DNA of 64,000 nt from Spirochaetota bacterium (GTDB taxonomy: Bacteria > Spirochaetota > Spirochaetia > SPDA01 > JAJSAL01), in NCBI GenBank assembly GCA_024274705.1, contig JAJSAL010000135.1:1-64000 (forward strand), read 5' to 3'. The translations under genes and the position numbers were made by a program. The notes beneath the pieces are model-generated. The model had not been told where the DNA came from. It did not search any database and saw only the letters and a program-made list of their open reading frames with translations. Below are positions 33,798 through 42,627 of the stretch, one piece after another (the first letter of the stretch is position 1; each line of letters opens with the position of its first letter).

Positions 33798-35180
33798 ATG
33801 TCAAATCCATATCGTCTCTGGGAGGTCCAGGAAAGATCAAACACCGGACCTTATTGCGATGAAAATGATTTTCTGCCGAAAATTTTTGCTCCAAAATTAC
33901 AGGAAGTAGTCAAGAAATATGAAATACAATACGATCCCAATACGCCCGTGCCGGCGGATGATGATCTTGCCGATAGGGTTTGGAAGGCCGGCTGGGAACT
34001 TTTCCGTGAAGTAGGTTTGTACAATACCGATACTCACCGTATCATCAATGTTTCCGACGAAGAAATCAAGGAAGCTCTGTACAACGCTTCGGACCGGTAC
34101 TGGGTCGGAGCAGGGAAAGACGCAGTACTGTGGAAACACCGCAGAGTGGAAGACACCGAACCTCCCTTTTGCCTGTTCAGCCCGGATATCACCATCGACG
34201 AAGACCTGTTTTACTCCATGTGTCTTGCCTACATGAAAGAGCCCCTGCTTGACGGATTCTGCGCACCCATCCTTGAAGATGCAATGGGACAGAAGATCAG
34301 GTCCGGATCACCTTCCGAGATAAATGGATGTACCGAGCATATCTACAAAATGCGGCTTGCAGCCAAACAGGTTGGGCGTCCGGGAACTTTTTTTGTGGCG
34401 GTGGGAACTGCTGAACACGACAGCGGGCAGATCGCGGTTTCAAACAACGAATGGGGAGTGCGGCAGACAGATGCCAGGATCATCGGTACCCTGACTGAAT
34501 TCAAGACTGCGGATACCCTGTTGAACCGTGTCATACACTGCAACCAGTACGGCTGCTACTCCGGGAACCTGACAGGTGCAATCTACGGCGGCTGGTGCGG
34601 AGGCTCCGAAGGTGTTGCAGTTGCTACCGTGGCATACAGCCTGAACGGCTTGTGCATATACGGTTCGATCTTCAACCAGCATTTCCCCTTCCACCTGAAC
34701 TGGGGTTCCAATACTACCCGTGAATTGTTATGGCCTATCGCTGTTTCCGGCCAGGCAATGGCCAGGAACAGCAAACTGCTCTACACCTCAAACGGGTTCT
34801 CCAATGCGGGACCCATGACCGAAATGGTTTTCTGGGAAACAGCCTGTCACGCCATGGTAAGTACTGTCAGCGGATGGCATCTCTGGGAAATGGCATCCAC
34901 CAGGAACAAGTACCGTAACAGGGCTACCCCCCTGGAGGCACGGATAGGTATGGAGGTAGGCCATGCAGTAGCCCGCCAGGGAATGACCCGTAAGCAGGCG
35001 AATGAAATAGCGCTCAAAATGCTTTCCAAGTACGAACACATGGCTGCTGATGCCTCCATGGGTTCCCAGTACCAGGAGTGCTACGATGTAACAAAGGGCC
35101 TGCCCACCCGGGAGCACTATGATATGTTCCGTAAAGTAAAAGATGAAGTTGCGGCCCTGGGGGTGGAATTTCCATATTAA
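33798..35180 (+). CDS. MtmB-family methylamine-type methyltransferase lacking pyrrolysine, cluster 1
   Basis: A 460-residue homologue of archaeal monomethylamine methyltransferase. Shared landmarks from memory of MtmB are PADDDLADRVWKAGWELF with NTDTHRIINVS, WGSNTTRELLW, GPMTEMVFWE, ATPLEARIGMEV and YQECYDVTKG. MtmB has an amber-encoded pyrrolysine near residue 202. By hand alignment that position falls near S209 (AEHDSGQIAV), and the frame has no TAG. It therefore probably demethylates a different, perhaps quaternary or N-methylated, compound, as non-pyrrolysine MttB relatives do. AAGGAGGAAATAGT precedes the ATG. The substrate is unknown. Confidence 0.85.
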   Translation: MSNPYRLWEVQERSNTGPYCDENDFLPKIFAPKLQEVVKKYEIQYDPNTPVPADDDLADRVWKAGWELFREVGLYNTDTHRIINVSDEEIKEALYNASDRYWVGAGKDAVLWKHRRVEDTEPPFCLFSPDITIDEDLFYSMCLAYMKEPLLDGFCAPILEDAMGQKIRSGSPSEINGCTEHIYKMRLAAKQVGRPGTFFVAVGTAEHDSGQIAVSNNEWGVRQTDARIIGTLTEFKTADTLLNRVIHCNQYGCYSGNLTGAIYGGWCGGSEGVAVATVAYSLNGLCIYGSIFNQHFPFHLNWGSNTTRELLWPIAVSGQAMARNSKLLYTSNGFSNAGPMTEMVFWETACHAMVSTVSGWHLWEMASTRNKYRNRATPLEARIGMEVGHAVARQGMTRKQANEIALKMLSKYEHMAADASMGSQYQECYDVTKGLPTREHYDMFRKVKDEVAALGVEFPY

Positions 35181-35205
35181 ATCACGTTGCAATCTTAATG
35201 AGTAC

Positions 35206-35237
35206 AGGCATTCAGCCGCAATCGGGGCTGAATGCCT
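35206..35237 (+). terminator. Hairpin between the MtmB-like and MttB-like genes
   Basis: AGGCATTCAGCC (35206-35217) pairs perfectly with GGCTGAATGCCT (35226-35237). A weak T stretch follows 6 nt later. It may be a partial terminator or a processing site that lowers expression of the downstream MttB-like gene. Confidence 0.5.
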
Positions 35238-35332
35238 CTCGATTGGTTTTTCTGTCCACGACAACCGTACGGTACGGTCAGGGGAATAGTTACTTCTTAA
35301 TAGTATTCAAACAATAGCCGAAAGGAGGAACC

Positions 35333-36685
35333 ATGAAACTTCGACTCCTGAACAAGGAAGATTCCCGTCGGATATTCCAATCAGCCCTCGAAATTCTTCG
35401 TTCTGTAGGTATGCATGTTGCGGATGAAGATACCCGGAAACTCCTTAAAAGAGCAGGCTCTAAGGAAAACGAAGAAGGACGCATCCTTTTCAAGGAAGAC
35501 CTGGTACGGAACACCATCTCAAGCGTCCCCGGAAAGCTGGTTCTCTTCGACCGTAGCGGTCGTCCGGCAGTGGACACCTCGGACACGGTACCCCGCTTCA
35601 GCCCCGGCCTCAACTGTATTTATGTTCTTGATTATACGACAGGGGAGCACCGGCTTTGTTCCCTGAATGATATTACCGAAACGGCACGGGTGTGTGACCG
35701 TCTGCACAATATCGATCTTGTCGCCGGTTTAGGAAATCCAAGCGACATTCCCGCCCGTGAGCAACCTCTGGAAACAGTCAAGGCCATGGTCCGCGAAACT
35801 GGAAAACCTCTCGCTTTTATCGCCCACAACGAGGTAGAGGGGGAAGAGATATGGAATTACCTGGTGGATGTCGCCGGAGGCTGGGAAGCTTTTTCAGCAA
35901 AACCCTTCGCTCTCGATCTGACCGGCCCATATTCGCCCCTGGAACTGGGGGAAGAAGCCTGCAGGCGCCTCCGGTTTGCCGCCAGGAACCGGTTACCCGT
36001 GGTTTGTTACCCTGCGTTATTGACAGGGGCAGCAGGGCCGGTAACATTGGCAGGGGCTTTAGCCCAGTCTTCTGCAGAGATACTGGGAGGGATTACCGTC
36101 CACCAGCTTGAGCAGCCGGGCGCACCGGTTATTTCAGGTTCGTCTATTCTCCCTATGGATCTACTTTCCGGGAATATAGCCTACGGTTCGCCGGAGTATA
36201 CCCTGGCCTGCCTTGGAGCCGTGGATGTGTTCAGTGACCTCGGTGTGCCTTCATGGTTCGGTGCGGGTTGTTCCGATGCCCATACGGTTGATATCCAGGC
36301 CGCATCCGAAGCAGGAATGAGTATTCAAACAGCCGCCCTTTCCGGCACCTCCTTTATCCACAATCTGGGATATCTCTCCGCCGGGAAGACCGGCTCTCTT
36401 GAAATGCTGGTACTGTGTGATGAACTGGCGGGTATGGCCAGACGGTGCGCATCTGGTATCACGGTGGATGATGAAACCCTGGCAGTGGATATAACAAAAA
36501 GGGCGTATAAAGACCGTACCTTTCTTATGGATGAGCATACCTTGAAACATATGCGTACTGCGCTTCGTAATTCCCGGCTTTTCGAACGCACCGCTATTGT
36601 AGAAAAAAAACCAAATCCAGGATCGGAAACGCTTAAGAAAAGAATCCGTGAAAAACTCCTGGATCTTGTGCGGCAGAAAGGATAA
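35333..36685 (+). CDS. MttB-family methyltransferase lacking pyrrolysine, cluster 1
   Basis: A 450-residue TIM-barrel methyltransferase of the trimethylamine methyltransferase superfamily. Typical motifs are LTGAAGPVTLAGALAQSSAE, GSPEYTLACLGAVD, GAGCSDAHTVDIQAASEAG and LGYLSAGKTGSLEMLVL. The Pyl-containing loop of MttB aligns with GYLSAG, where Ala replaces it, and there is no in-frame TAG. Characterised relatives demethylate glycine betaine, proline betaine, carnitine or butyrobetaine. AAAGGAGGAACC precedes the ATG. It likely shares the corrinoid protein at 33142. Confidence 0.9.
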   Translation: MKLRLLNKEDSRRIFQSALEILRSVGMHVADEDTRKLLKRAGSKENEEGRILFKEDLVRNTISSVPGKLVLFDRSGRPAVDTSDTVPRFSPGLNCIYVLDYTTGEHRLCSLNDITETARVCDRLHNIDLVAGLGNPSDIPAREQPLETVKAMVRETGKPLAFIAHNEVEGEEIWNYLVDVAGGWEAFSAKPFALDLTGPYSPLELGEEACRRLRFAARNRLPVVCYPALLTGAAGPVTLAGALAQSSAEILGGITVHQLEQPGAPVISGSSILPMDLLSGNIAYGSPEYTLACLGAVDVFSDLGVPSWFGAGCSDAHTVDIQAASEAGMSIQTAALSGTSFIHNLGYLSAGKTGSLEMLVLCDELAGMARRCASGITVDDETLAVDITKRAYKDRTFLMDEHTLKHMRTALRNSRLFERTAIVEKKPNPGSETLKKRIREKLLDLVRQKG

Positions 36686-36696
36686 GGAGAAGAATC

Positions 36697-36831
36697 ATGG
36701 CCCGGGAAGGGATAACAGATTTCTTTTTGATTCTTGATTCTCAACAATTGGAATCAGAAGGGGTGATGTTGAGGAAATATTTGTTTATATTTCCTCATCT
36801 TTCTGTTATCCTACTACGTGCCTATGCCTGA
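36697..36831 (+). CDS. Small ORF coupled to the ABC permease
   Basis: A 44-codon frame (MAREGITDFFLILDSQQ at its start, FPHLSVILLRAYA at its end). AAGGAGAAGAATC gives it a good ribosome site. Its stop overlaps the ATG of the permease at 36824 by 8 nt. The permease itself has no ribosome site, so this frame may act as a translational coupler or encode a small membrane-associated peptide. A 10-bp hairpin (36771-36796) lies within it. No homology is recognised. Confidence 0.4.
   Translation: MAREGITDFFLILDSQQLESEGVMLRKYLFIFPHLSVILLRAYA
36771..36796 (+). repeat. Perfect hairpin upstream of the ABC permease
   Basis: GAGGAAATAT (36771-36780) pairs with ATATTTCCTC (36787-36796) around TTGTTT. There is no strong T run, so a regulatory or mRNA-stability role is more likely than termination. 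Confidence 0.5.
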
Positions 36832-37669
36832 TAGCAAAAACATGATGGAAGTACGATATTCTTTTCTTCATAAATTGAGGAACAAAGTATTCATATTCCG
36901 CTCTCCATGGATCGATATTATCGAGTATATTTCGATAATTGTACTGGTTATATGGTTCATGTGGACGAGTACCTCCAGGCTTGGGTACTACTGGCAATGG
37001 TACCGGATCCCGAAGTATCTTTTCAGAATCGAGGACGGACGCCTTTTCGCCGGAGCGTTGATTAAAGGCCTGTTTTTTACTTTTAAAATTTCGGGGATCA
37101 GCCTGGTCATCGCTTTTACTCTTGGACTGGTAACAGCCCTGGTCAGGCTTTCCGGTTCCTTCATGGGTCGGCTTATCGCCCGGGTATATCTTGAGATAAT
37201 CCGCAACACACCGCTTATTGTGCAAATTTACCTGATCTACTTTGTGGTGGGTCCGATTCTCGGGCTGGGACGTTTCGGTTCGGCTGTACTGGCTTTATCC
37301 CTGTTCGAGGGTGCGTACGTATCGGAAATATTCAGGGCAGGAATAACTTCACTCCATAAGGGGCAATGGGAGGCCGCTCACAGCCTGGGATTGAACACCT
37401 TCTACACCTACAGAGACATTATCCTCCCCCAGGCACTTCGGAGGATCCTGCCCCCCCTGACCAGCCAGGTAATAACATTGTTCAAGAACTCGGCACTTGT
37501 AAGTGTTGTCTCTCTAAGTGATCTCGCATTACAGGCCCGAATAATTGCAGCTGATACGTTCCTCACCTTCGAGGTATGGTTTACAACGGCAGCGATTTAT
37601 CTGGTATTCACGATAACTCTTTCGACCATCGTCTATTCCATGGAGAAGCGTTTCAAGATCCTCACGTGA
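36824..37669 (+). CDS. Amino-acid-type ABC transporter permease 1
   Basis: A 281-residue HisM/GlnP-type inner-membrane subunit. A longer N-terminal segment with one span is followed by the permease core (LYLEIIRNTPLIVQIYLIYF-like segment near residue 125 and the EAA loop GQWEAAHSLGLNTF near residue 185). Five to six spans are visible. The start is uncertain: GTG 36818, ATG 36824 or ATG near 36842. None has a ribosome site, but the upstream 44-codon frame overlaps. It works with the ATPase, binding protein and second permease that follow. Confidence 0.88.
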   Translation: MPDSKNMMEVRYSFLHKLRNKVFIFRSPWIDIIEYISIIVLVIWFMWTSTSRLGYYWQWYRIPKYLFRIEDGRLFAGALIKGLFFTFKISGISLVIAFTLGLVTALVRLSGSFMGRLIARVYLEIIRNTPLIVQIYLIYFVVGPILGLGRFGSAVLALSLFEGAYVSEIFRAGITSLHKGQWEAAHSLGLNTFYTYRDIILPQALRRILPPLTSQVITLFKNSALVSVVSLSDLALQARIIAADTFLTFEVWFTTAAIYLVFTITLSTIVYSMEKRFKILT

Positions 37670-37693
37670 TTTAGGGAAAGGAGAGCTCATTAC

Positions 37694-38446
37694 ATGAGTG
37701 AAAAGAAGCTTGGTGATGATATCATCATAGTAGAAAATGTAAGAAAAACTTTTATCGGCGGCATCCAGGCAGTTAAAGATTTCTCAACCAGGATCAAGCG
37801 AAGTGAGGTGGTTGTAATCATGGGCCCCTCGGGTTCCGGAAAATCAACATTGCTTCGCTGCCTGAATGGCCTGGAAGAACCGGACAACGGATATATTATT
37901 ATCGATGGTATTCCCCTCGACGACAATAAAAAAAACCGCCTGGAAATCCGGAAAGAGGTAGGAATGGTCTTTCAATCTTTCAATCTCTTCCCACATCTGA
38001 CCGCAATGGAAAATGTGAATCTTTCTCAAATCCGGGTACGAAAAAAAAGCAGGCCGGAAGCCGATGAGATGACCATGGAGATGTTGAGAAAAGTCGGTAT
38101 AGCCGATAAAGCGAACAGCTATCCCGCCCAACTTTCGGGAGGGCAGCAGCAGAGAGTAGCTATAGCCAGGGCTCTTGCGATGATGCCGAAAATCATGCTT
38201 TTTGATGAACCAACCAGTGCGCTGGATCCGGAGATGATAAACGAAGTTCTTGACGTTATGAAAAACCTTGCCAGGGAGGGGATGACCATGGTAGTAGTTA
38301 CCCATGAAATGGGTTTCGCCCGGGAGGTCAGTGACGGTGTTATTTTCATGGACGACGGTCAGATCGTTGAAACCGGAACGGTTGAACATTTCTTTCAAGA
38401 CCCCCAGGAAGAACGGACAAAACTCTTCCTGAGCCAGATATTATAA
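37694..38446 (+). CDS. Amino-acid-type ABC transporter ATP-binding protein
   Basis: A 250-residue GlnQ-like ATPase. It has the Walker A motif GPSGSGKST near residue 45, the Q-loop [17 protein letters not shown], the signature [15 protein letters not shown] and Walker [14 protein letters not shown], then the switch His in [13 protein letters not shown]. It drives import with the two permeases. GGAAAGGAGAG precedes the ATG. An isolated AAAGGAGGT lies just after its stop with no start codon at a useful distance. Confidence 0.95.
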   Translation: MSEKKLGDDIIIVENVRKTFIGGIQAVKDFSTRIKRSEVVVIMGPSGSGKSTLLRCLNGLEEPDNGYIIIDGIPLDDNKKNRLEIRKEVGMVFQSFNLFPHLTAMENVNLSQIRVRKKSRPEADEMTMEMLRKVGIADKANSYPAQLSGGQQQRVAIARALAMMPKIMLFDEPTSALDPEMINEVLDVMKNLAREGMTMVVVTHEMGFAREVSDGVIFMDDGQIVETGTVEHFFQDPQEERTKLFLSQIL

Positions 38447-38524
38447 ATAAAGAAAAGGAGGTAAAGAAAAATCTGTAGAACGCGTATTGTACACGAAAAT
38501 AAAAAACCATAGAAGGAGAAGGTA

Positions 38525-39382
38525 ATGAGTAAACGATGGAATCTAGTAAAAGTGCTGACAGTACTGCTGATGGCTGCGGTTATAGTTGGATTTTTTTCCT
38601 CCTGCGCTGCAGAGAAAACGGAAACAGCCGCCGCACAGCAAACTGTTGGAAAAGAGACAGCGATTGACCGCATCATGAAACGCGGGGCTTTAAAGGTGGG
38701 TCTGGATATTTTTGTGCCCTGGGCTTTTAAAGACAAGGACGGTAATCTTGTCGGTTTTGAAGTCGATGTGGCTACAAAACTGGCTGAGGATATGGGTATA
38801 GAAGTAGAATTTGTTCCCACCGAATGGTCGGGCATTATTCCCGCCCTTCTCACCGGTAAATTCGATGTAATCATAGGAGGAATGGGTATTACAACCGAGC
38901 GGGCTCTTAAAGTCAATTACTCCATCCCTTATGAATACAGCGGTATGGACTGCGTTGTCAACAAGAAGATGCTTGAAGGTGTAACTTCACTGGAAGAGCT
39001 GAACAAAAAGGATATCATTATCGCAGTCAGAATGGGTGCAACCCCTGTTGCCGCAGCCAAGAAGTTCGTTCCTAACGCGCAACTGCACCAGTTCGATACT
39101 GATGAAGCAGTACTCCAGGATGTCCTTAACGGAAACTCACATGCGGCTTTCTCCTCCTCTCCAAAGCCGGCTTTCTGGACAGCGGACTACCCGGATGTAC
39201 TGTACCGGCCCCTTGGGGGAGAACTCTTCACCAAGGAACCTTCCGGTTTTGTTGTACCGAAAGGGGATCCGGATACAGTATTCTTCTTCAATGCATGGAT
39301 CAGGGATAATGAGGGTTTTCTTGAAGACAAGGCGGATTACTGGTACGGTACCAAGGACTGGGAATATCTCTTAGGAGAATAG
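38525..39382 (+). CDS. Family 3 extracellular solute-binding lipoprotein
   Basis: A 285-residue polar-amino-acid-type binding protein. The N-terminus is a lipoprotein signal: basic SKRWNLVKV, a hydrophobic stretch, and the lipobox FFSSC with C27. The mature domain has LKVGLDIFVPWAFKDKDG, GFEVDVATKLAEDMG and GMGITTERALKVNYS, typical of the family. The ligand may be an amino acid or a methylated amine feeding the methyltransferases beside it; that link is inference. GAAGGAGAAGGTA precedes the ATG. Confidence 0.93.
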   Translation: MSKRWNLVKVLTVLLMAAVIVGFFSSCAAEKTETAAAQQTVGKETAIDRIMKRGALKVGLDIFVPWAFKDKDGNLVGFEVDVATKLAEDMGIEVEFVPTEWSGIIPALLTGKFDVIIGGMGITTERALKVNYSIPYEYSGMDCVVNKKMLEGVTSLEELNKKDIIIAVRMGATPVAAAKKFVPNAQLHQFDTDEAVLQDVLNGNSHAAFSSSPKPAFWTADYPDVLYRPLGGELFTKEPSGFVVPKGDPDTVFFFNAWIRDNEGFLEDKADYWYGTKDWEYLLGE

Positions 39383-39400
39383 TTCCTGCATACATACAAG

Positions 39401-39438
39401 GTTAGCCGCCTCCTGCTTCCAAGTGGGCGACGGCTAAC
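39401..39438 (+). repeat. Hairpin between binding protein and second permease
   Basis: GTTAGCCG (39401-39408) pairs with CGGCTAAC (39431-39438), with extra pairing CGCC/GGCG inside. It has no T run. Such hairpins often stabilise the mRNA of an abundant binding protein. Confidence 0.45.
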
Positions 39439-39464
39439 TTCATCATTATTGACGGGGAGTTCTC

Positions 39465-40346
39465 GTGATTGCCAGGAAGGTGAAATTTCAGCCTCTTGAT
39501 ATTATACTCATTTTTCTCTGCATTGGAGCCGGTATATATATTTATTATCGGATTAACTATCGGCTTGAATACAAAGGAGATTGGTCGGCAATACCGCAAT
39601 ACCTGATTCACCACGACCCGGAAACAGGCAGGCTTGCTCCCAACTTTCTCATGGATGGCCTGATTGTAACGTTGAAGCTGTCTATCTGGGCTGCTATCCT
39701 GGCTACTATCCTGGGTATTGTTTTCGGTCTATGCCGCACCAGTAAGAACCTTTTCCTACGTATGCTCGGCAGGACTTACGTGGAGATAGTACGGAATTTA
39801 CCTCCCCTGGTGCTGATCTTCATCTTCTACTTCTTTGTCGTGGACCAGATCATGCCCCTACTCGGGGTGGAGGATTTCATCCGAAGCCGTACGGAAGGCT
39901 CAAAAGCAATCCTGGCGGTTTTCTTCGCCCGGGAATCCCTCTTTGTTCAATTCATTTCCGGGGTAATCACGATAGCGTTTTTCGAAGGAGCCTATATCAC
40001 CGAGATTATCCGGTCGGGAATTGAATCCGTCGAAAGGGGACAAAGAGAGGCGGCCTATTCCCTGGGATTATCATGGTTCGATCAAATGCGGTTTATAATC
40101 ATGCCTCAGGCTCTCAAAAGGGTCCTTCCCCCTCTCGCCAATGAGTTTATCAATACAATTAAGTATTCGTCCCTGGCATCGATAATATCCATTCAGGAAC
40201 TGACATTTATGGGCAGGCAGGTGGTGGTTGCCACCGGATACATCTTTGAGACCTGGATAACCGTCTCAATCATGTACCTGGTACTTACGCTGAGTCTTTC
40301 ACTCGGTGTCAGCCGGTTGGAAAAGAAGATGAGAAAAAGCGATTAG
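39465..40346 (+). CDS. Amino-acid-type ABC transporter permease 2
   Basis: A 293-residue permease paralogous to the one at 36824, with the core TYVEIVRNLPPLVLIFIFYFF and the EAA loop GQREAAYSLGLSWFDQM. About six spans are visible. The start is GTG with GGGGAG 7 nt upstream. With permease 1 it would form a heterodimer. GluK/HisM-type systems commonly use two different permeases. Confidence 0.92.
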   Translation: MIARKVKFQPLDIILIFLCIGAGIYIYYRINYRLEYKGDWSAIPQYLIHHDPETGRLAPNFLMDGLIVTLKLSIWAAILATILGIVFGLCRTSKNLFLRMLGRTYVEIVRNLPPLVLIFIFYFFVVDQIMPLLGVEDFIRSRTEGSKAILAVFFARESLFVQFISGVITIAFFEGAYITEIIRSGIESVERGQREAAYSLGLSWFDQMRFIIMPQALKRVLPPLANEFINTIKYSSLASIISIQELTFMGRQVVVATGYIFETWITVSIMYLVLTLSLSLGVSRLEKKMRKSD

Positions 40347-40440
40347 CCCTTATGATGCCTGGAACTTTCACCCTGCCCGGCACATGGGAGAGATACTTGC
40401 TCAACCAGCGGAGTTCGCCTGCGGACGGGGCGGGTTGATA

Positions 40441-41655
40441 ATGGGATTCTTCATCCCCAGGCGTGAACGCTTCCGTATTGTTTTTTCAGGGATCGGTAAA
40501 TCAGCAGTAATCTATCCTTCCACACTCCTGGTCGCTCTGGGAAGCGGGATGCTGAATCTAGGTTTGATCTTCTTTATGAGGGACGTATACGGCGCATCAC
40601 CCGGTCTCATCGGCTGGTTCATGAGTTTCGGTACCCTGGTTTATGTAGCGGGATGTATTTTCCTCGGGCCGCTTTTCGATCGGTATAAACCCAGGTACCT
40701 GATGATAGGCGCCACCGCCGGGTCGGCATTGTTCCTTGTCCTCCTCCACGTATTCCGTTTCTTACCCCTGACCTTTCTTTTCTTCGGCCTGCAGCAACTC
40801 TCGGTCTCCTTTTTCTGGCCCCCGGTGATGGGGTGGCTGTCCCAGAACATGGAAGGGAAGACATTGAATAAAGCCATGTCCCGCTTCAACCTGTCCTGGA
40901 GTTTTGGTTTGCTCATCAGCCCTTCCCTGGCAGGATTTTTAAGTGAACGCAATCCCGCCCTCCCTGTCTCGGGCGCCATTATCCTGTTTGCCGGCACCCT
41001 GCTGCTCATCACGGGGGCCGCCCTGGCTGTTCCGGCCATTAGCAGGAATATCTCCGGAGGGAAGATTACCGCCACAGATACCGGAGAAAAACCGGAAGAT
41101 TCCAGTACGCCTCTCAGGTTTTCGGCATGGATCGGCCTTTTCGCAGGTTTTATCGTAACCGGTATGATAATAACCGTTTTCCCCCTCTTCGCCCGGGATA
41201 CATTACTGTTAAGTAAAAGCATGGTAGGCAACCTCCTCTCATTACGTGTTTTCGCCAGGATCATCGGGTTTTTTCTTCTCGGGCGCCTCAGTTTCTGGCA
41301 TTTCCGGGGCAGGTACCAGGTTGCAAGTATCGGTTCCCTCATGATCCTGATGCTGCTAATGACCCGTGTACAGACGACTGCATTCTTCGCGTTACTCATC
41401 GCTGTTGCATCAATGAGCAACGCCTTTAATTACGCAAACAGCATGTTTCACAGCGTCGCAGGCAGCAGCCGCAGGGCGGGGCGTCTGGCAATACATGAAT
41501 CCCTGTTAGCCGGAGGATATATCGTCGGTTCCGCCGCCGGGGGAACCCTTTACCAGCATTACTCCTTTATGTCGGTGGTGGTTTTCTGCGCCGCCAGTTG
41601 CGGTGCGGCAATGATTGCACAAGTTGTCTTCCTGGTAAGGATAAGGAAAAGGTGA
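40441..41655 (+). CDS. Major facilitator superfamily transporter
   Basis: A 404-residue protein with twelve hydrophobic spans in two halves and a charged central loop near residues 205-225 (ending KPEDSSTPLRF). The MFS signature between spans 2 and 3 reads GPLFDRYKPRYLM. It is an inner-membrane carrier of unknown substrate. GGCGGG lies 7 nt before the chosen ATG; an earlier ATG at 40384 is possible. It ends 3 nt before the next gene. Confidence 0.85.
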   Translation: MGFFIPRRERFRIVFSGIGKSAVIYPSTLLVALGSGMLNLGLIFFMRDVYGASPGLIGWFMSFGTLVYVAGCIFLGPLFDRYKPRYLMIGATAGSALFLVLLHVFRFLPLTFLFFGLQQLSVSFFWPPVMGWLSQNMEGKTLNKAMSRFNLSWSFGLLISPSLAGFLSERNPALPVSGAIILFAGTLLLITGAALAVPAISRNISGGKITATDTGEKPEDSSTPLRFSAWIGLFAGFIVTGMIITVFPLFARDTLLLSKSMVGNLLSLRVFARIIGFFLLGRLSFWHFRGRYQVASIGSLMILMLLMTRVQTTAFFALLIAVASMSNAFNYANSMFHSVAGSSRRAGRLAIHESLLAGGYIVGSAAGGTLYQHYSFMSVVVFCAASCGAAMIAQVVFLVRIRKR

Positions 41656-41658
41656 TGT

Positions 41659-42534
41659 ATGATGAGTGAAAGAATCCTATGGGGAGTGCCTTCTTTTTGG
41701 ATCGAGCGTCTCCCCCTGTACTTTGGAAGGCATAAAGGGTTTTTCAGGGAACTGGGTATCGATCTTACGATCAGGTACTTTTGGGGGGGGCCGGAATTGG
41801 CGGCGGCAGTTGAAAAGGGAGAAATCCGGATCGGTGATATGGGTCTTCTTCCCTTCTCTAAGGCTTTTTCGCAGGGATTACCCGCCAGGGTCATCGGGAG
41901 CAGCGTGATACAGCAGCTCGATCACTACTTTGTGGGCGCCCCGGGGTTGAGAAACATCCAAAGCCTCAAGGGGAAAAGGGTCGGTATCCTTTCATACGGA
42001 AGCTGTGACGATTACTTTCTCCGAATCATGCTTAAGCGGAATGGGATGGACGCCGCGAAGGATATTACAACCGTACCTCTAGGCGACTCCTACGGTAAGC
42101 TAGAAAGTTTTTCTTCGGGTTTAGTCGACGCCGGTTTTCTGGTAGAGCCCTTCGTAGCACTCGGGGAAAGCAAGGGTTTAATCAAAGTGATTACCTCGGT
42201 AAAAAACTATTTTCCCCGGTATCAGTGGGGTGTGCTGTTCGCCGGAAATCATTTTATACAAGAAAGCAAGGATGTACTGCTGCGGGCGTTACAGGCGTAC
42301 CGGAAGTCCTGTAACGAGATCCGAAAAAACCAGGATGAAGCTGTGGCTTTCGGAGCACAGGTTTTCCAACTGAAGAAAGGGATATTCAGGAAAGCGTTGC
42401 TGCGGGACCTGGCCAATTGGGAGTTCGAAACACGGATAGACATGGAAGGCATGGAGAACTGCATTCGCATTCAAAAGGAGATTGGTGCTGTTTCCCACGG
42501 CGTGGAGGCCCTATCGATGATATGGAATCCGTGA
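41659..42534 (+). CDS. NMT1/ThiY-like periplasmic-binding-fold protein without signal peptide
   Basis: A 291-residue protein with the NMT1/ABC-type taurine-nitrate binding fold: LPLYFGRHKGFFRELGID, the ligand-side GSCDDYFLRIML, and SLKGKRVGILSYGS. It has no signal peptide, lipobox or membrane span, so it should be cytoplasmic. It may be an enzyme or sensor related to pyrimidine-precursor synthases rather than a transporter part. AAGGTGATGT precedes the ATG, 3 nt after the MFS stop. Confidence 0.75.
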   Translation: MMSERILWGVPSFWIERLPLYFGRHKGFFRELGIDLTIRYFWGGPELAAAVEKGEIRIGDMGLLPFSKAFSQGLPARVIGSSVIQQLDHYFVGAPGLRNIQSLKGKRVGILSYGSCDDYFLRIMLKRNGMDAAKDITTVPLGDSYGKLESFSSGLVDAGFLVEPFVALGESKGLIKVITSVKNYFPRYQWGVLFAGNHFIQESKDVLLRALQAYRKSCNEIRKNQDEAVAFGAQVFQLKKGIFRKALLRDLANWEFETRIDMEGMENCIRIQKEIGAVSHGVEALSMIWNP

Positions 42535-42627
42535 ACAAACAGTTCCAGAAGGTATCCATTTTTAAAAGGATAAGCGCCGAAAATGCGCCATCAGGGTAAT
42601 CAAAGAGCATAACCGATGCCGCCGACA

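Noticed and set aside
33798-35180. Pyrrolysine codon in the MtmB-like genes
   Set aside because: Both MtmB-like frames run to full length with no in-frame TAG.
38456-38470. AAAGGAGGT after the ABC ATPase gene, suggesting a missed gene
   Set aside because: No start codon lies at a useful distance, and the next frames are very short.
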